DNA of 23,242 nt, taken from NCBI GenBank assembly GCA_029861085.1, contig JAOUAE010000004.1, forward strand, positions 1 through 23,242, read 5' to 3'. The stretch is from Candidatus Nitrosopumilus sp. (lineage in GTDB: Archaea; Thermoproteota; Nitrososphaeria; Nitrososphaerales; Nitrosopumilaceae). The notes below the pieces were generated by a model. That model was not told where the DNA came from. It made no database searches and saw nothing but the letters and a program-made list of their open reading frames with translations. Shown here piece after piece: positions 6,109 to 13,754 of the stretch. Made by a program: the position numbers and the translations under genes. The stretch's first letter is position 1, and the number at the start of each line of letters is the position of its first letter.

Positions 6109-7643
6109 ACAAATCCATCTTCCTTCTTTTATTGTTGATCATACCATTTCAAGCTGTATTTGCTGAAGATCTTGTAATGTATGTTGATCAGTTTGAATAT
6201 TATTTCCAGGTCGGAGAAAATGCCGTTATTCCTTTAGAGATAAAAAATGACCATGGACGACAAATATCCGGCATGTTGCAATATACAATCACCCAACAAG
6301 TAATTCAGGCAAATACACAATTTTCAAGCTCTAACACTCAAGCATCTACATTTAGCATTAATGATGGAGATCAAATAGTTTCATTAGATTTTGGAACCAG
6401 CAGCTCACCTTCTACTCTTACAGTGAATTTGAATTTTATCTATGATGATGGTGCTAACCAGATGAATGTCTCCTTTGATCCCATAACAATTTATTTCGTT
6501 TCAGATGAATCTCAAAAAAATAATGTAGAAAATAGAATGCAAAGCTCGTCTCAACAAGGATCACCTTCTCAGAACAATCCTTCGAGTCAGCAACAACAAT
6601 CCATCCAAAAGAAATTAGATGAACTAATGAATCAACAATCCAATAAGTCGCAGGATCCACAACAAAGACTTCAAAACAATCAATTGGTACAAGATAGCAG
6701 TGCACTAAAAAAAGAAATCCAGCAACAATTGCAAGAAGAAAATGCCCTCAAACAGGAATTTGAAAAACAACTTTTAGATAATGAAGATTTTTTAAATCCC
6801 CACCAGCAATTTTTACAGCAAGGGTATAATGCTACCAGTGCAAATCTAAACCCGAATTCTCCTTCGACTGGGGATTTTGAAGTAAATTATGAAAATGAAC
6901 AAGGTAAATGGGCCAAAATTCATGGAAGCATGGTAAATGGCACGTTAACAGACGTACAAAAACAAACCCAGGAAGAGCAGGACAGATTGGTGTCAAAACT
7001 ACGAGAAGATGCAACTTTTCAAGAATATGAAAAGCAATTGAACTCAGAAGGATTTGTGGAGAAATATTTGGAGTTTATTTCTGATAAAAACATGACATCT
7101 GTGTCTCTAGAATACCAAAATGAAGAAATTCAAACTGCAACAATAACTGTTGAATTTGATGAAGATGAATTAACTAAAATTCATCTAGAAAAACCCGAAG
7201 ATGATCGTTTCTATTTGCCATATCTTTTAGGACTCATACCATTAGTTGTCATCGGATACTTTTTGTACAAAAAACTGAAAAAAAGCAAGAAAGTGTCAGT
7301 AAAACCTGCAATTACAAATAACATTCCAAAGAAATTTGATTATGTTTTGGCATCAAATAATTTGATTCAAGAAGCAAAAGATGATTTTCAAGAAAAACAA
7401 TACAAAGATGCCTATGGAAAAGTCAACAAAGCCATAAGACTCTTTTTGAGTTATGAGTTAGACTTGAACAGAGAAATTACTAATGAGGATATTCTATTGT
7501 ATCTTGTCAATACCAAATACCCAGTAAATGATATTGAACGTTGTTTCAGACTCTCAAGTTTGGTTGAGTTTGCAAAGTATGGACCTAATGAAGAGGAGTT
7601 TGATGAAATGATCACAGTGGCTCAAAATCTGATTAAAAAATAA
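6105..7643 (+). CDS. BatD-like membrane protein with Gln-rich spacer
   Basis: The 512-aa protein has a signal peptide (residues 1-20, cut likely after VFA), an Ig-like outer domain to about residue 130, and a long Gln/Asn/Ser-rich, partly coiled-coil spacer (about 140-235). A second outer region contains NATS, and one membrane helix is near 370-386 (YLPYLLGLIPLVVIGYFL). A helical cytoplasmic domain follows (ITNEDILLYLVNTKYP), resembling the C-terminal domain of BatD/DUF4129 proteins. It overlaps the VWA gene by 4 nt and closes the operon. The Gln-rich spacer is unusual. BatD identity is inferred from architecture and position. Confidence 0.8.
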   Translation: MNKSIFLLLLLIIPFQAVFAEDLVMYVDQFEYYFQVGENAVIPLEIKNDHGRQISGMLQYTITQQVIQANTQFSSSNTQASTFSINDGDQIVSLDFGTSSSPSTLTVNLNFIYDDGANQMNVSFDPITIYFVSDESQKNNVENRMQSSSQQGSPSQNNPSSQQQQSIQKKLDELMNQQSNKSQDPQQRLQNNQLVQDSSALKKEIQQQLQEENALKQEFEKQLLDNEDFLNPHQQFLQQGYNATSANLNPNSPSTGDFEVNYENEQGKWAKIHGSMVNGTLTDVQKQTQEEQDRLVSKLREDATFQEYEKQLNSEGFVEKYLEFISDKNMTSVSLEYQNEEIQTATITVEFDEDELTKIHLEKPEDDRFYLPYLLGLIPLVVIGYFLYKKLKKSKKVSVKPAITNNIPKKFDYVLASNNLIQEAKDDFQEKQYKDAYGKVNKAIRLFLSYELDLNREITNEDILLYLVNTKYPVNDIERCFRLSSLVEFAKYGPNEEEFDEMITVAQNLIKK

Positions 7644-7715
7644 GAACTATTGATATCACAATAAATATTCGCATACAGTTCATGCACTTGTATAATCTTA
7701 AATTCATTCGTCTCT

Positions 7716-7750
7716 AAAACAACTAAATTTGATCATAATTATGTTGTTTT
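7716..7750. terminator. Inverted repeat between convergent genes
   Basis: AAAACAAC (7716-7723) and GTTGTTTT (7743-7750) are an 8-bp inverted repeat. It lies between the stop of the MoxR operon (7643) and the stop of the 7739 gene, slightly overlapping the latter. The position suits a two-way terminator. Confidence 0.35.
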
Positions 7751-7975
7751 AACTAATCCAATAAAATCCTCTATTGGAATTTTAGTTTCGTTAATTATGT
7801 AATGTAAAAACAATCTAGGAACTTTTTCTACTTTGAGTATTCTGACATTTTTTAGATCTTTTTGTAAATGGACATAATGTCTGTCATTATGTTCTCTCTC
7901 AACAAAACCATTACTTTCTAAAACTTGTAGGATTTGTTTCCAACTTAACTCTGAATAGTCAGCAATTCTAACCAT
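7739..7975 (-). CDS. HicA/YcfA-like small RNA-binding protein (orphan toxin-like)
   Basis: The 78-aa protein follows the HicA plan: an N-terminal helix (SWKQILQVLESNGF), a strand with a histidine (RHYVHLQ, the place of the catalytic His), further strands, then a C-terminal helix (IPIEDFIGLV). HicA toxins cut mRNA through a double-stranded-RNA-binding-like fold. No HicB antitoxin gene lies on either side, so this may be a domesticated or solitary family member. The gene converges with the MoxR operon. Homology is judged by pattern only. Confidence 0.6.
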   Translation of the reverse strand: MVRIADYSELSWKQILQVLESNGFVEREHNDRHYVHLQKDLKNVRILKVEKVPRLFLHYIINETKIPIEDFIGLVKTT

Positions 7976-8053
7976 GTTATTTTTTATTATTGTTAACAGA
8001 TTAATTTATGTTGTTTTCATGTGTGGGAAATACGGTAAATCTGCAAGAAGAGG

Positions 8054-8065
8054 ATATTCGAATAT
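8054..8065. promoter_or_regulatory. 12-bp palindrome upstream of the second Hsp20 gene
   Basis: ATATTCGAATAT is a perfect palindrome in the divergent region between the HicA-like gene and the Hsp20 gene at 8177. The Hsp20 TATA-like box is TTTTAATTAA at about 8146-8155. A regulator site is possible; no matching copy is seen at the other Hsp20 genes. Confidence 0.25.
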
Positions 8066-8176
8066 GCTATACAATTGCGAACCTTTCTGACTAATGTGAA
8101 AGAAACATGGAAAAAGTCCTTTTCATTATTGATAATTAGTGAGCATTTTAATTAATCCAGAAATTTTTTAAAATAT

Positions 8177-8650
8177 ATGGCAAAAAAACCTGTAAAAAAA
8201 TTAGCATCAACACCAGCAAAGTCAGGTCTTTCTGAATTTGACAGAGTTTTTGACAATTTTAAAAAAGATATGGAAAAATCATTTTCTTCCTTTCCGAGAA
8301 TAGATTTTCCATCCTTTCCAAAATTGTATGAAACTGGTTGTGATGTAATTGATGAAGGCAATCAGATTCGAATGAAGATGAACATGCCCGGTCTGAAGAA
8401 AAACGAGATCAATCTCAACGTAACAGATAATTCAATTGAGGTGACAGGAGAACACAAAGAGGAAGAGAAGAAGAAGAACTTTTTGAGAAAAGAACGTCAC
8501 AGCATGTCCTATTACCAGACCATCCCGTTATCTGAAAAGGTAATTCCTGGAAAGGTAAAGGCAAAACTGACTGATGGTGTTCTAGACGTAACGCTCCCAA
8601 AGAGCAAACCTACACTCACACAAAAGAAAAAGGCTGTCAAAGTGCAGTAA
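8177..8650 (+). CDS. hsp20: Hsp20/alpha-crystallin small heat-shock protein, copy 2
   Basis: The 157-aa protein has a Lys-rich N terminus (MAKKPVKKLA), an arm predicted to drive oligomer contacts (DRVFDNFKKDMEKSFSSFP), and an alpha-crystallin domain from about residue 50 to 145 with DVIDEGNQIRMKMNMPGLKK and DGVLDVTLPK. It ends in a basic tail. It is very similar to the gene at 14625-15086, including TDNSIEVTGEHKEEEKK; that copy is on the opposite strand. The ATG sits about 25 nt after a TATA-like box, so the mRNA is probably leaderless. T-tracts follow the stop. Confidence 0.94.
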   Translation: MAKKPVKKLASTPAKSGLSEFDRVFDNFKKDMEKSFSSFPRIDFPSFPKLYETGCDVIDEGNQIRMKMNMPGLKKNEINLNVTDNSIEVTGEHKEEEKKKNFLRKERHSMSYYQTIPLSEKVIPGKVKAKLTDGVLDVTLPKSKPTLTQKKKAVKVQ

Positions 8651-8666
8651 TTTTTTTTAATTTTTT
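8651..8666 (+). terminator. T-tract terminator after Hsp20 copy 2
   Basis: Eight Ts (8651-8658) and six Ts (8661-8666) directly follow the stop codon, the usual form of an archaeal intrinsic terminator. Confidence 0.6.
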
Positions 8667-8732
8667 ATCCATCTATTTATCTTAAGGAATTCTCTTGCAA
8701 ATTTACTTCATTTTTATCAATAGTTTGCGTTG

Positions 8733-9293
8733 CTATTCGTAGGCCATCAGGTTTTTCTGCTCAAGCTCGCTGTGAATTTGATTTACAGAGCGATATATCG
8801 CGTCTTCTTGCTTTGCGCCAGCACAGACTATCTTTCCCGATGCAAAAATCAGAATCACAGTTTTTGGATCAAGCATCCGGTGAATCACTCCGGGGAATTG
8901 CTCCGGCTCATACATGCTTCTGGGAAGGACTCTGGCTGCCTGTTCCAGACTTACCTTGCCTCCCAGATTGATTGATGAGACTATGTTTTGTATCGTTACT
9001 GTGGGCTTGTTTTTTATTCTAATCTTGCCCTTTCTTAGCTTTTGAACAACTGTGTTTACGGCCTCAATCGCCATCTCCTTGGATTTGCCACCAGTGCACA
9101 CCATCTTTCCCGAACTAAAAATCAGTGTGGTAGTCTTTGGATTCTGGAGCCTGAATACAGCCCCCGGGAATTGCTCTGGATCATATTCCACGGATGGAAA
9201 TTTCTCTGTTATGTCATCTAGGTCAAGTGGTTGCTCTATCGTTGCAGAAGCCACCACGTTGACTATTTCGATTATTGGTTTGGTCTGCGCCAT
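8733..9293 (-). CDS. tbp: TATA-box-binding protein (TBP)
   Basis: The 186-aa protein is a complete archaeal TBP with two pseudo-symmetric repeats. Repeat 1 has EYDPEQFPGAVFRLQNPKTT and SGKMVCTGGK; repeat 2 has YEPEQFPGVIHRMLDPKT and SGKIVCAGAK. It binds the TATA box and recruits TFB and RNA polymerase. Length and motifs are normal and no acidic extra tail is present. If the element borders proposed here are correct, it is carried by the element and is an alternative or additional TBP, able to shift promoter choice. The neighbouring Hsp20 gene converges on it. The start MAQTKPIIEI is the first ATG. Confidence 0.97.
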   Translation of the reverse strand: MAQTKPIIEIVNVVASATIEQPLDLDDITEKFPSVEYDPEQFPGAVFRLQNPKTTTLIFSSGKMVCTGGKSKEMAIEAVNTVVQKLRKGKIRIKNKPTVTIQNIVSSINLGGKVSLEQAARVLPRSMYEPEQFPGVIHRMLDPKTVILIFASGKIVCAGAKQEDAIYRSVNQIHSELEQKNLMAYE

Positions 9294-9453
9294 GATAATT
9301 TCTTAGAAATGGACTATTTCATACAATAAAAAAAGCTAACGATTCTTACGTGAAAATAAAGAATTTGGGATTATTCTTTATCCGGTTTAGAAAATCATTT
9401 TCAGGTATGCATAAATAGATAATATCATTCGAGATGAAATTGGGTTTTGTGCT

Positions 9454-9585
9454 ATGGATGCTAACAGATGTCATGCTTGTGGCAGAATATTTTATGACGG
9501 TGTGAATGTCTACTGCTCTTTTCAATGCAGTTTTTTTGCATCAACGACAAAGAGAAAATTTTATCGTAAAAAGGAACTAAAATAA
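9454..9585 (+). CDS. 43-aa zinc-binding micro-protein
   Basis: The frame encodes MDANRCHACGRIFYDGVNVYCSFQCSF followed by a basic tail (KRKFYRKKELK); the first part is given here as two runs, MDANRCHACGR and IFYDGVNVYCSFQCSF. The four cysteines C6, C9, C21 and C25 (C-x2-C ... C-x3-C) make a single treble-clef-like knuckle. ATAAATAG at about 9411-9418 is a TATA-like box, giving a leader of about 15-20 nt. It lies between TBP and the oxidoreductase gene. Function unknown; the basic tail suggests nucleic-acid binding. Confidence 0.65.
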   Translation: MDANRCHACGRIFYDGVNVYCSFQCSFFASTTKRKFYRKKELK

Positions 9586-9654
9586 GTTTTAAATGTTTTC
9601 TTGTTTTGGTCACACCGCTATTTTTATTCTAATTGAATCCAAAAAATAAGAATT

Positions 9655-10065
9655 TTAGGAAGGTGGCTTTTGGTGAAACACTCGTTCAGGGATTATCTTC
9701 AATATGATTCTCTTCTCCTCAGGACTGCGAAACGGGTAACTGTCCAATCCGAGATATCTTTTTGCAAGCCTGTTGATGTGGGCATCTGCACCCTGTTCAG
9801 TGATTTCATTGACTTTGCCTCTGATGGTCACCATGTTGTACGGATTGGAACTGTCGTATACGGACAATGCGACGCGCTTGTCCAGGTTTACGTTTTTTTC
9901 TTTAATTCTTCCTGCAGCAGTGTTGATTAGAACCATGTCTCCGTCATAGTCAACCCATGTGGGGGCGACATGCGGGGATCCGTCTCTCATCAGTGTTGCA
10001 AATGATGCAAAATTCTGTCCCAAAAGAAGTTGTTCGACTTCAATAGTTATAGAAGGATTGATCAT
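9655..10065 (-). CDS. PPOX-class F420/FMN-dependent oxidoreductase
   Basis: The 136-aa protein has the split-barrel flavin fold: FASFATLMRDGSPHVAPTWV (residues 19-38), then DGDMVLINTAAGRIKEKNV and KRVALSVYD, ending RVFHQKPP. This matches the pyridoxamine-phosphate-oxidase-like class that in archaea and actinobacteria often uses coenzyme F420. Ammonia-oxidising archaea make F420, so that cofactor is favoured over FMN. The substrate cannot be read from sequence. It may be preceded by the 40-aa frame at 10069. Confidence 0.88.
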   Translation of the reverse strand: MINPSITIEVEQLLLGQNFASFATLMRDGSPHVAPTWVDYDGDMVLINTAAGRIKEKNVNLDKRVALSVYDSSNPYNMVTIRGKVNEITEQGADAHINRLAKRYLGLDSYPFRSPEEKRIILKIIPERVFHQKPPS

Positions 10066-10068
10066 GAA

Positions 10069-10191
10069 TTAGTTTAGAGTTTGAACTATTTTTGGTTTAT
10101 CCATGAATATCATATTTTTCAACCTACACGTAACTTTGCTATGAGAAATATCATAGTACTTGACAATTAATGCCGATCTTTTATTTTTCAT
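10069..10191 (-). CDS. Possible 40-aa basic protein upstream of the oxidoreductase
   Basis: The frame encodes MKNKRSALIVKYYD at its start and ends KPKIVQTLN, 3 nt before the oxidoreductase ATG. It has a plausible basic composition but no recognised motif. The inverted repeat CTATGA / TCATAG (10139-10156) lies inside it, so the stretch might instead be regulatory. Confidence 0.25.
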   Translation of the reverse strand: MKNKRSALIVKYYDISHSKVTCRLKNMIFMDKPKIVQTLN

Positions 10192-10532
10192 GTTTGCTCA
10201 ATGTTGCAAAGATTTTTCAATATGATCAGAGACAATTCTCACGGAGTTGCATTTTAAGCAAAATCTTCGATGTTTCAGTAATGAGCAAATAGATTAGCAT
10301 GTACAATTATCAATAATGCCCCTGAGAAAAAGAACGTATGCGGAAGCAGCCAGGGGCAAATGAAAACTCGTGCCATTTTTCACAACACTTTATCTTTTTT
10401 CTCGAGTGTATATACGACAAAATATTTTATAAATATTTCTAAAAATATGAGCAGTCACAAATGACATCTGATAATAGGAGTAACACATGTTAGAATCATT
10501 TTTTAAAATATTGTGTATATGTAGAATTTTCC
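10192..10532. other. Gene-poor stretch with a possible 15-aa N-terminal remnant
   Basis: The only coding-like trace is at 10316-10363 (MPLRKRTYAEAARGK then stop), which reads like the first codons of a lost gene. The end holds TATA-like TTTTAAAATA (about 10500-10509) for the gene at 10533. Nothing else is recognised. Confidence 0.3.
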
Positions 10533-10784
10533 ATGATTATCAAACAAACAAAAAAAAGGAAGATGGATGTGCATTTTGCAATAAAGAAAGAGTTTGATTT
10601 TGTTATTCCAAAAATCAATTTGAATAGAAATGATGATGTAGAATTAAGAAGTAGAATTTTGAATATGAGTTCTGATGAGAGAAGGCCGCTGGGTATTAAC
10701 AAGTCAACATTAGAGTATATCAAAAAGAATTTGTCCGAAGGTAAAACCTCAAAAATTTATGAGAAAATTCTTTTAAAAATTTGA
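10533..10784 (+). CDS. 83-aa hypothetical protein with HTH-like C terminus
   Basis: The N terminus is basic (MIIKQTKKRKMDVHF). The second half, RRPLGINKSTLEYIKKNLSE, looks like a helix-turn-helix unit (helix, GIN turn, STLEYIKKNL recognition helix), followed by EGKTSKIYEKILLKI. The ATG is about 25 nt after a TATA-like box. The protein is short for a stand-alone regulator and may be the surviving C-terminal part of a larger DNA-binding protein. Family not recognised. Confidence 0.5.
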   Translation: MIIKQTKKRKMDVHFAIKKEFDFVIPKINLNRNDDVELRSRILNMSSDERRPLGINKSTLEYIKKNLSEGKTSKIYEKILLKI

Positions 10785-10993
10785 TAAAATATAAAAAAAT
10801 ATTTCTATTTCTGAAGGTGTAATTTTGCACAATGCATGGGATTGAAAATAACATGGTATATTTTGTCATAGATTATATCATAACTACAAAAAAAACTAGG
10901 CGTAAATTTTACTAAACTGGGTAGGTTTGCCCATGAAAATTTAGGCAATGACGCGTATATTTTACAAAATGACACTTATCGATTCAATGGAAT

Positions 10994-11092
10994 ATGGAAG
11001 AAATGGGGTATTGGAAAATTAGAACTAAAGAGATTGAACATCTAGATACCTTTGAGAAAGATACAGGTTGTGTTATCGATTTAATGTGTTGA
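10994..11092 (+). CDS. Possible 32-aa peptide, perhaps the 5' part of a broken gene
   Basis: The frame encodes MEEMGYWKIRTKEIEHLDTF and then EKDTGCVIDLMC. TATA-like GTATATTTTA (about 10955-10964) lies upstream. It overlaps the next frame by 25 nt in another phase, so the two may be halves of one frameshifted gene. No family recognised. Confidence 0.25.
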   Translation: MEEMGYWKIRTKEIEHLDTFEKDTGCVIDLMC

Positions 11093-11289
11093 GGAATAAT
11101 AGATTGAGATGTTCTATCTTACAGAATAGAGTTGAAGACATTAGCAAGATTAAACCAGAGACTAGAGAATTCGATCCGAATGCAAACAGGAAGAGGTTGT
11201 GGTTGGGAAGAATTGAAAATATGGATAATAGAGTGATGAATGAGTCGATGCCATTATCTCTAAATTATTTTCTAAAAGATCATATTTAA
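11068..11289 (+). CDS. 73-aa hypothetical protein of doubtful status
   Basis: The frame begins MCYRFNVLRNNRLRCS and is rich in Arg and Asn, with PETREFDPNANRKRLWLGRI in the middle. It has no clear ribosome-binding site or TATA box, and overlaps the end of the preceding frame. It may be a remnant or a shadow. The HEPN-like gene promoter begins at its end. Confidence 0.25.
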   Translation: MCYRFNVLRNNRLRCSILQNRVEDISKIKPETREFDPNANRKRLWLGRIENMDNRVMNESMPLSLNYFLKDHI

Positions 11290-11312
11290 TAAAATAAAAT
11301 TCTTTGAAATTC

Positions 11313-11879
11313 ATGGTTACCTCTTTAAATCAAAATGAACATTTCACAAAATTAGATTGTTTTACCAAACAAGCCAAAAAGAAAGAAAATTCTGAAAACA
11401 TCCTAGTCAAATTAGGAGTAATTGCGGTTTACGCTGCATCTGCTGATTTTATGTTAATACAAGCTGCTAGATTAGCAGAACAAATAATTTTAAAATCTCA
11501 ATTAGCCGAAGGTAAAGTCAACTCAAAACCACATGATGATACTTGGTTCTTTGATAATCAAATTCGTAGTAGAAGAATTACATCTGAAATTAAAAAATTA
11601 TTGCCTTTTAAAACCAATACTGATGAAAAGAAGGATAGGCAAATTAATAATATTGTCAAAGAATTTCTTTCTTCATCAAATGATTTTCTAACTTCGCGTA
11701 ACAAGATTCTTCATCATCTTCTTAGTCCAAAAGGAAGTATAGATGAAATAGGTGCTTACATAGAAAAAACAATAAAAAAATTTAATGGATTTAGGAAAAT
11801 AAATGAGGAATTCGTGAAGATACTACATCATTATAGATTTGGAGAAAAGAAAATTCAGTATTTCTATGGAAATTCCTAA
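11313..11879 (+). CDS. HEPN-like all-helical protein
   Basis: The 188-aa protein is predicted almost entirely helical. It contains SRNKILHHLL, an R-N-x3-H motif of the kind that forms the RNA-cutting site of HEPN-domain RNases. HEPN proteins act in toxin-antitoxin and antiviral systems, often with a nucleotidyltransferase, but no such partner is adjacent. The ATG at 11313 is preferred over a TTG at 11304 because TATA-like TTTAATAAAAT (about 11284-11294) lies about 25 nt before it. It converges with the gene at 11967. The HEPN call rests on motif plus fold impression. Confidence 0.5.
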   Translation: MVTSLNQNEHFTKLDCFTKQAKKKENSENILVKLGVIAVYAASADFMLIQAARLAEQIILKSQLAEGKVNSKPHDDTWFFDNQIRSRRITSEIKKLLPFKTNTDEKKDRQINNIVKEFLSSSNDFLTSRNKILHHLLSPKGSIDEIGAYIEKTIKKFNGFRKINEEFVKILHHYRFGEKKIQYFYGNS

Positions 11880-11966
11880 TTGTACAAGTTATCGTTCAAA
11901 ACATAGCACAAAATTATGCCTAGAAAGGAGGGACTCCATTTACACAGTGATCTGTGTTACTTCTGA

Positions 11967-12311
11967 TTATTTCGTCTGAAGGTCAATTTTATCCATTATT
12001 CCTAAATACTTTAATCGTATCTTCTCAGGCTCTGCCAAAATTACTTCATAAATGTGGGTCTTGATATTATCTCCTTCGTCATATCTGTTTTTTATTCTCT
12101 TGACATTCATAGGATAGAATATGTTTACTCCTGCTTCTGACCAATCATGAAGAATATACGCTATTGAAAACCTTCCATCGCTTGGTGATCCAGCATACAT
12201 CATGTTGTCTGCGTTAAAGCCTTCAGGACCATAACACTCAAGGCATATGTCAAACTCTTTACCTATCCTCTCATCTTTGACTTTTTTCTCATCATGTTTG
12301 AAGAGATCCAT
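11967..12311 (-). CDS. 114-aa hypothetical protein
   Basis: This soluble protein begins MDLFKHDEKKVKDERIGKEF. It contains two close cysteines (CLEC) and a central YAGSPSDGRFSIAYILHDWS, and ends in a beta/helix mixture (IYEVILAEPEKIRLKYLGIM). It has no membrane segment and no complete metal site. Base composition and regular charge pattern suggest a real gene. No family is recognised. It converges with the HEPN-like gene. Confidence 0.6.
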   Translation of the reverse strand: MDLFKHDEKKVKDERIGKEFDICLECYGPEGFNADNMMYAGSPSDGRFSIAYILHDWSEAGVNIFYPMNVKRIKNRYDEGDNIKTHIYEVILAEPEKIRLKYLGIMDKIDLQTK

Positions 12312-12665
12312 ATTAGCTATTATCTAAAACTCAATAATTTAAACCAAAAATCTAATTTCAGTCTACGAATAAACAGAAAATTGCTTTTATCATTTCTTCA
12401 TATACAATATAGTATACATCCAAGTACCACAAAAGGTTCCCTATTTTCTTCTGGCAAACCTAAGGATCTTCCATAATTTTTCCTACCCGTGATGTTGGGA
12501 GTAATTACATTAATTGTTATTTTTAGATGGTTTGATTAGAAAATTTAGCCTGCATTTTGCATAATTAGTATAAAATGTAACTTGTTTTTTAAAATAATCT
12601 CACCATTGTTTGGAAAATTGTAAAATCACGGAATAATTATTTATGATGACATGCATACTTTAGTT
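12312..12665. other. Gene-free stretch
   Basis: No convincing gene is seen. It holds the inverted repeat TATAC-AATATA-GTATA (12401-12415) and TATA-like TTATTTATGA (about 12636-12645) upstream of the broken frame at 12666. Confidence 0.5.
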
Positions 12666-12886
12666 ATGAATCCAGAATCATCAAAGAAATTGATGAAATA
12701 CTATTTGAAACTAATGACAAAATTAATGCCATTGTAGAAGAAATAAGATTGATCAGATTTTCAAAGATGGATGAGAAAGAAAAAGAAAAGAAATGTGATG
12801 GATTACGAAAAGAATTTGAAAAAGTTATGTCTTTAGAAGAAAAACGAGTTGAAGAAGTAATGAAAAACGCTTCTGATCTTTTATAA
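12666..12886 (+). pseudogene. Small coiled-coil protein, probably frameshifted at its start
   Basis: The frame ending at 12886 encodes a charged helical protein (ESRIIKEIDEILFETNDK, then IVEEIRLI and EEKRVEEVMKNASDLL), but has no ATG, GTG or TTG until mid-gene. An ATG at 12666, correctly placed about 25 nt after a TATA-like box, lies in another frame that stops after 23 codons. A small indel just after the ATG explains both facts. A non-standard start codon or sequencing error is the alternative. Confidence 0.45.
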
Positions 12887-13019
12887 ATAAATGGTGTGAT
12901 GCAAATCTGTTTAGCAATGTTTTACCAACTTTCATTAATTCATCATCCTATTTTTTTAAAAAATAATTTAGATTAATGATTTCAAACAAGTTTTAATTAT
13001 GATGTGAACCATTTCAAGT

Positions 13020-13163
13020 ATGATTCATCAGTGTTACTATTGCGAACAGATTTTTAATACAAAGGAAAAACTGTATCAGCATTTGGAAGAACATGCAAAA
13101 ACAAAAGACGAACAAGAAAAAGAAAAGCAGCAAAATGAGAAAAAACAAGATAAGTCAAGTTAA
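13020..13163 (+). CDS. 47-aa classical C2H2 zinc-finger protein
   Basis: The sequence CYYCEQIFNTKEKLYQHLEEH is a textbook C2H2 finger; its parts are CYYCEQIF and TKEKLYQHLEEH. Ligands are C5, C8, H21 and H25 (C-x2-C-x12-H-x3-H), with the core Phe and Leu in place. A long Lys/Glu/Gln-rich tail follows. TTTTAATTAT (12991-13000) is a TATA box about 25 nt before the ATG, so the mRNA is probably leaderless. A single finger with a charged tail could bind nucleic acid or protein. Confidence 0.8.
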   Translation: MIHQCYYCEQIFNTKEKLYQHLEEHAKTKDEQEKEKQQNEKKQDKSS

Positions 13164-13251
13164 TGATTTATTTTACAAAAAATATTTTATGTACGGAAAA
13201 ATTTGCCAATTTAAAAAAATATAAAAATTATTTTTCTTTGAAATCATAAAC

Positions 13252-13449
13252 ATGCCTATACTATCATACCAACTACAAGCAAAACCTAAATCAGAACGAC
13301 AGATCACATATTTTTGTAGGCTATACAGAAAATATAAAATCAAAGCAAGAAAAGTACATATCCAAAATGTCCACAATGCAAATAGAGAAACTGTAACTAA
13401 GAGAAGTAACCAGGATCTTGTTGATGTGATTTGTGTAGAATCAAAATAG
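13252..13449 (+). CDS. C2H2-like protein, copy with a lost zinc ligand
   Basis: This 65-aa paralogue of the 1433 gene is in the opposite orientation. The finger reads YFCRLYRKYKIKARKVHIQN: the second Cys is Tyr (Y25), leaving C22, H36 and H41. Zinc binding is therefore probably weak or lost. The rest, including NVHNANRETVTKRSNQDLVD, is well kept and many nucleotide changes are synonymous, so the protein may still work without zinc. A T/A-rich promoter precedes the ATG. Confidence 0.7.
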   Translation: MPILSYQLQAKPKSERQITYFCRLYRKYKIKARKVHIQNVHNANRETVTKRSNQDLVDVICVESK

Positions 13450-13549
13450 ACTCAACTTCTAAGAGATTTGGGGTATTTCAGGGATTAAAAAATACTACAC
13501 ATTGAGAGATCTTTTTTTGATATATGTTTTATTTTCGGTAATGTGACGA

Positions 13550-13753
13550 TCATTTCCCTCCTCCAAAAAATTGGAAGATTTGCCTTCTCTCATATATTGC
13601 AACTGACATTAAAATTACCAATCCTACGATCAAACTAATTTCTTCAGAGAAAAATTTTGCAGAAACCTCCCATATTCCCCTCCAAAATAAAACTAGCCCA
13701 ATACCAGTAAGTAAAAGAAGAAATGTGCGTTTTGTAAAAACAATCTCTTTCAA
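13550..13753 (-). CDS. 67-aa two-helix membrane protein
   Basis: Two hydrophobic segments (FLLLLTGIGLVLFW at 11-24 and LIVGLVILMSVAIY at 40-53) flank an amphipathic loop (EVSAKFFSEE), and the tail is basic. The start is TTG, 1 nt after the stop of the universal stress gene, so it is co-transcribed with it. It may be a membrane partner of the stress protein; function unknown. Confidence 0.65.
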   Translation of the reverse strand: MKEIVFTKRTFLLLLTGIGLVLFWRGIWEVSAKFFSEEISLIVGLVILMSVAIYERRQIFQFFGGGK

Positions 13754-13754
13754 T

